This document shows, in pieces, positions 63,980-64,000 of a DNA stretch of 64,000 bases; the first letter of the stretch is position 1, and each line of letters opens with the position of its first letter. The notes beneath the pieces were generated by a model. It ran no database searches. It had not been told where the DNA came from and saw only the letters and a list, made by a program, of their open reading frames with translations. The DNA comes from DASUPK01 sp963795665 (lineage in GTDB: Bacteria > Actinomycetota > Thermoleophilia > Solirubrobacterales > 70-9). The stretch spans positions 18,825 to 82,824 of the forward strand of contig CAWCIP010000022.1 of the NCBI GenBank assembly GCA_963795665.1. The letters are read 5' to 3'. The position numbers and the translations under genes were made by a program.

Positions 63980-64000
63980 CCGAAGGCCCGCTCAGGCGGG

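Overview
The window is GC-rich, gene-dense bacterial DNA with many GTG/TTG starts and many genes that begin a few bases after a TANNNT -10 box. The gene content (YbdK-type ligases, circularly permuted ATP-grasp, CsrA, F-type membrane glycosyltransferases, DUF2182/DUF1326, CarH-like regulator, dodecin, PxKF surface protein) suggests an actinobacterium, most likely class Thermoleophilia (Solirubrobacterales-like). This is inference: there is no rRNA or other taxonomic marker here.

Layout. 1-4.3 kb: two tandem membrane glycosyltransferase-like genes, the first riddled with frameshifts. 4.3-9 kb: an Arg-rich HTH protein, CsrA, a small membrane protein, a thermonuclease-like protein, class I aldolase, a YbdK-type ligase and an HxlR regulator. 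9-12.2 kb: a rhomboid-fold protein lacking its catalytic residues, then methyltransferase, acetyltransferase and dienelactone hydrolase. 12.2-17.5 kb: an R2lox-type oxidase, an ECF sigma factor fused to a ZAS zinc motif and a membrane/TSP3-like tail, and a divergent MFS/MarR pair. 17.5-24.4 kb: tRNA-Leu, thiamine-binding protein, SDR, adenylate/guanylate-cyclase-like protein, CP-ATP-grasp and a ThDP enzyme. 24.5-31 kb: two zinc-ribbon/HTH paralogues around a flippase-like protein, DEAD helicase, family-2 glycosyltransferase, DUF2182 and DUF1326. 31-38 kb: typA and recQ (both frameshifted), a surface protein, and small or broken genes. 38-47.5 kb: aldo/keto reductase, cold-shock protein, CFA synthase and desaturase (lipid modification), an amino-acid-type binding lipoprotein, and an FTR1 iron permease behind tandem metal-regulator-like operators. 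47.5-54.7 kb: MarR/MFS pair, oxidoreductases, Ppx/GppA, and a CAP-domain protein behind a c-di-AMP (ydaO-type) riboswitch.

The most unusual region is 54.9-64 kb. A complete tRNA-fMet is followed 9 kb later by an exact 44-bp copy of its 3' half starting at the anticodon loop, the classic footprint of tRNA-targeted integration, but no integrase lies between. The enclosed genes are a six-gene overlapping operon (two small membrane proteins, SDR, SRPBCC, FAD oxidoreductase, DUF1365) divergent from a CarH-like B12-dependent MerR photoreceptor with two more genes, then a second YbdK-type ligase, a basic protein, and a dodecin with an elaborate structured leader. Together they look like a light-responsive, flavin/lipid-related accessory module.

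Several otherwise intact housekeeping genes (typA, recQ, desaturase, MFS, surface protein) carry single-base frameshifts, so residual indel errors in the assembly are likely; frame-dependent calls around these points should be read with that in mind.
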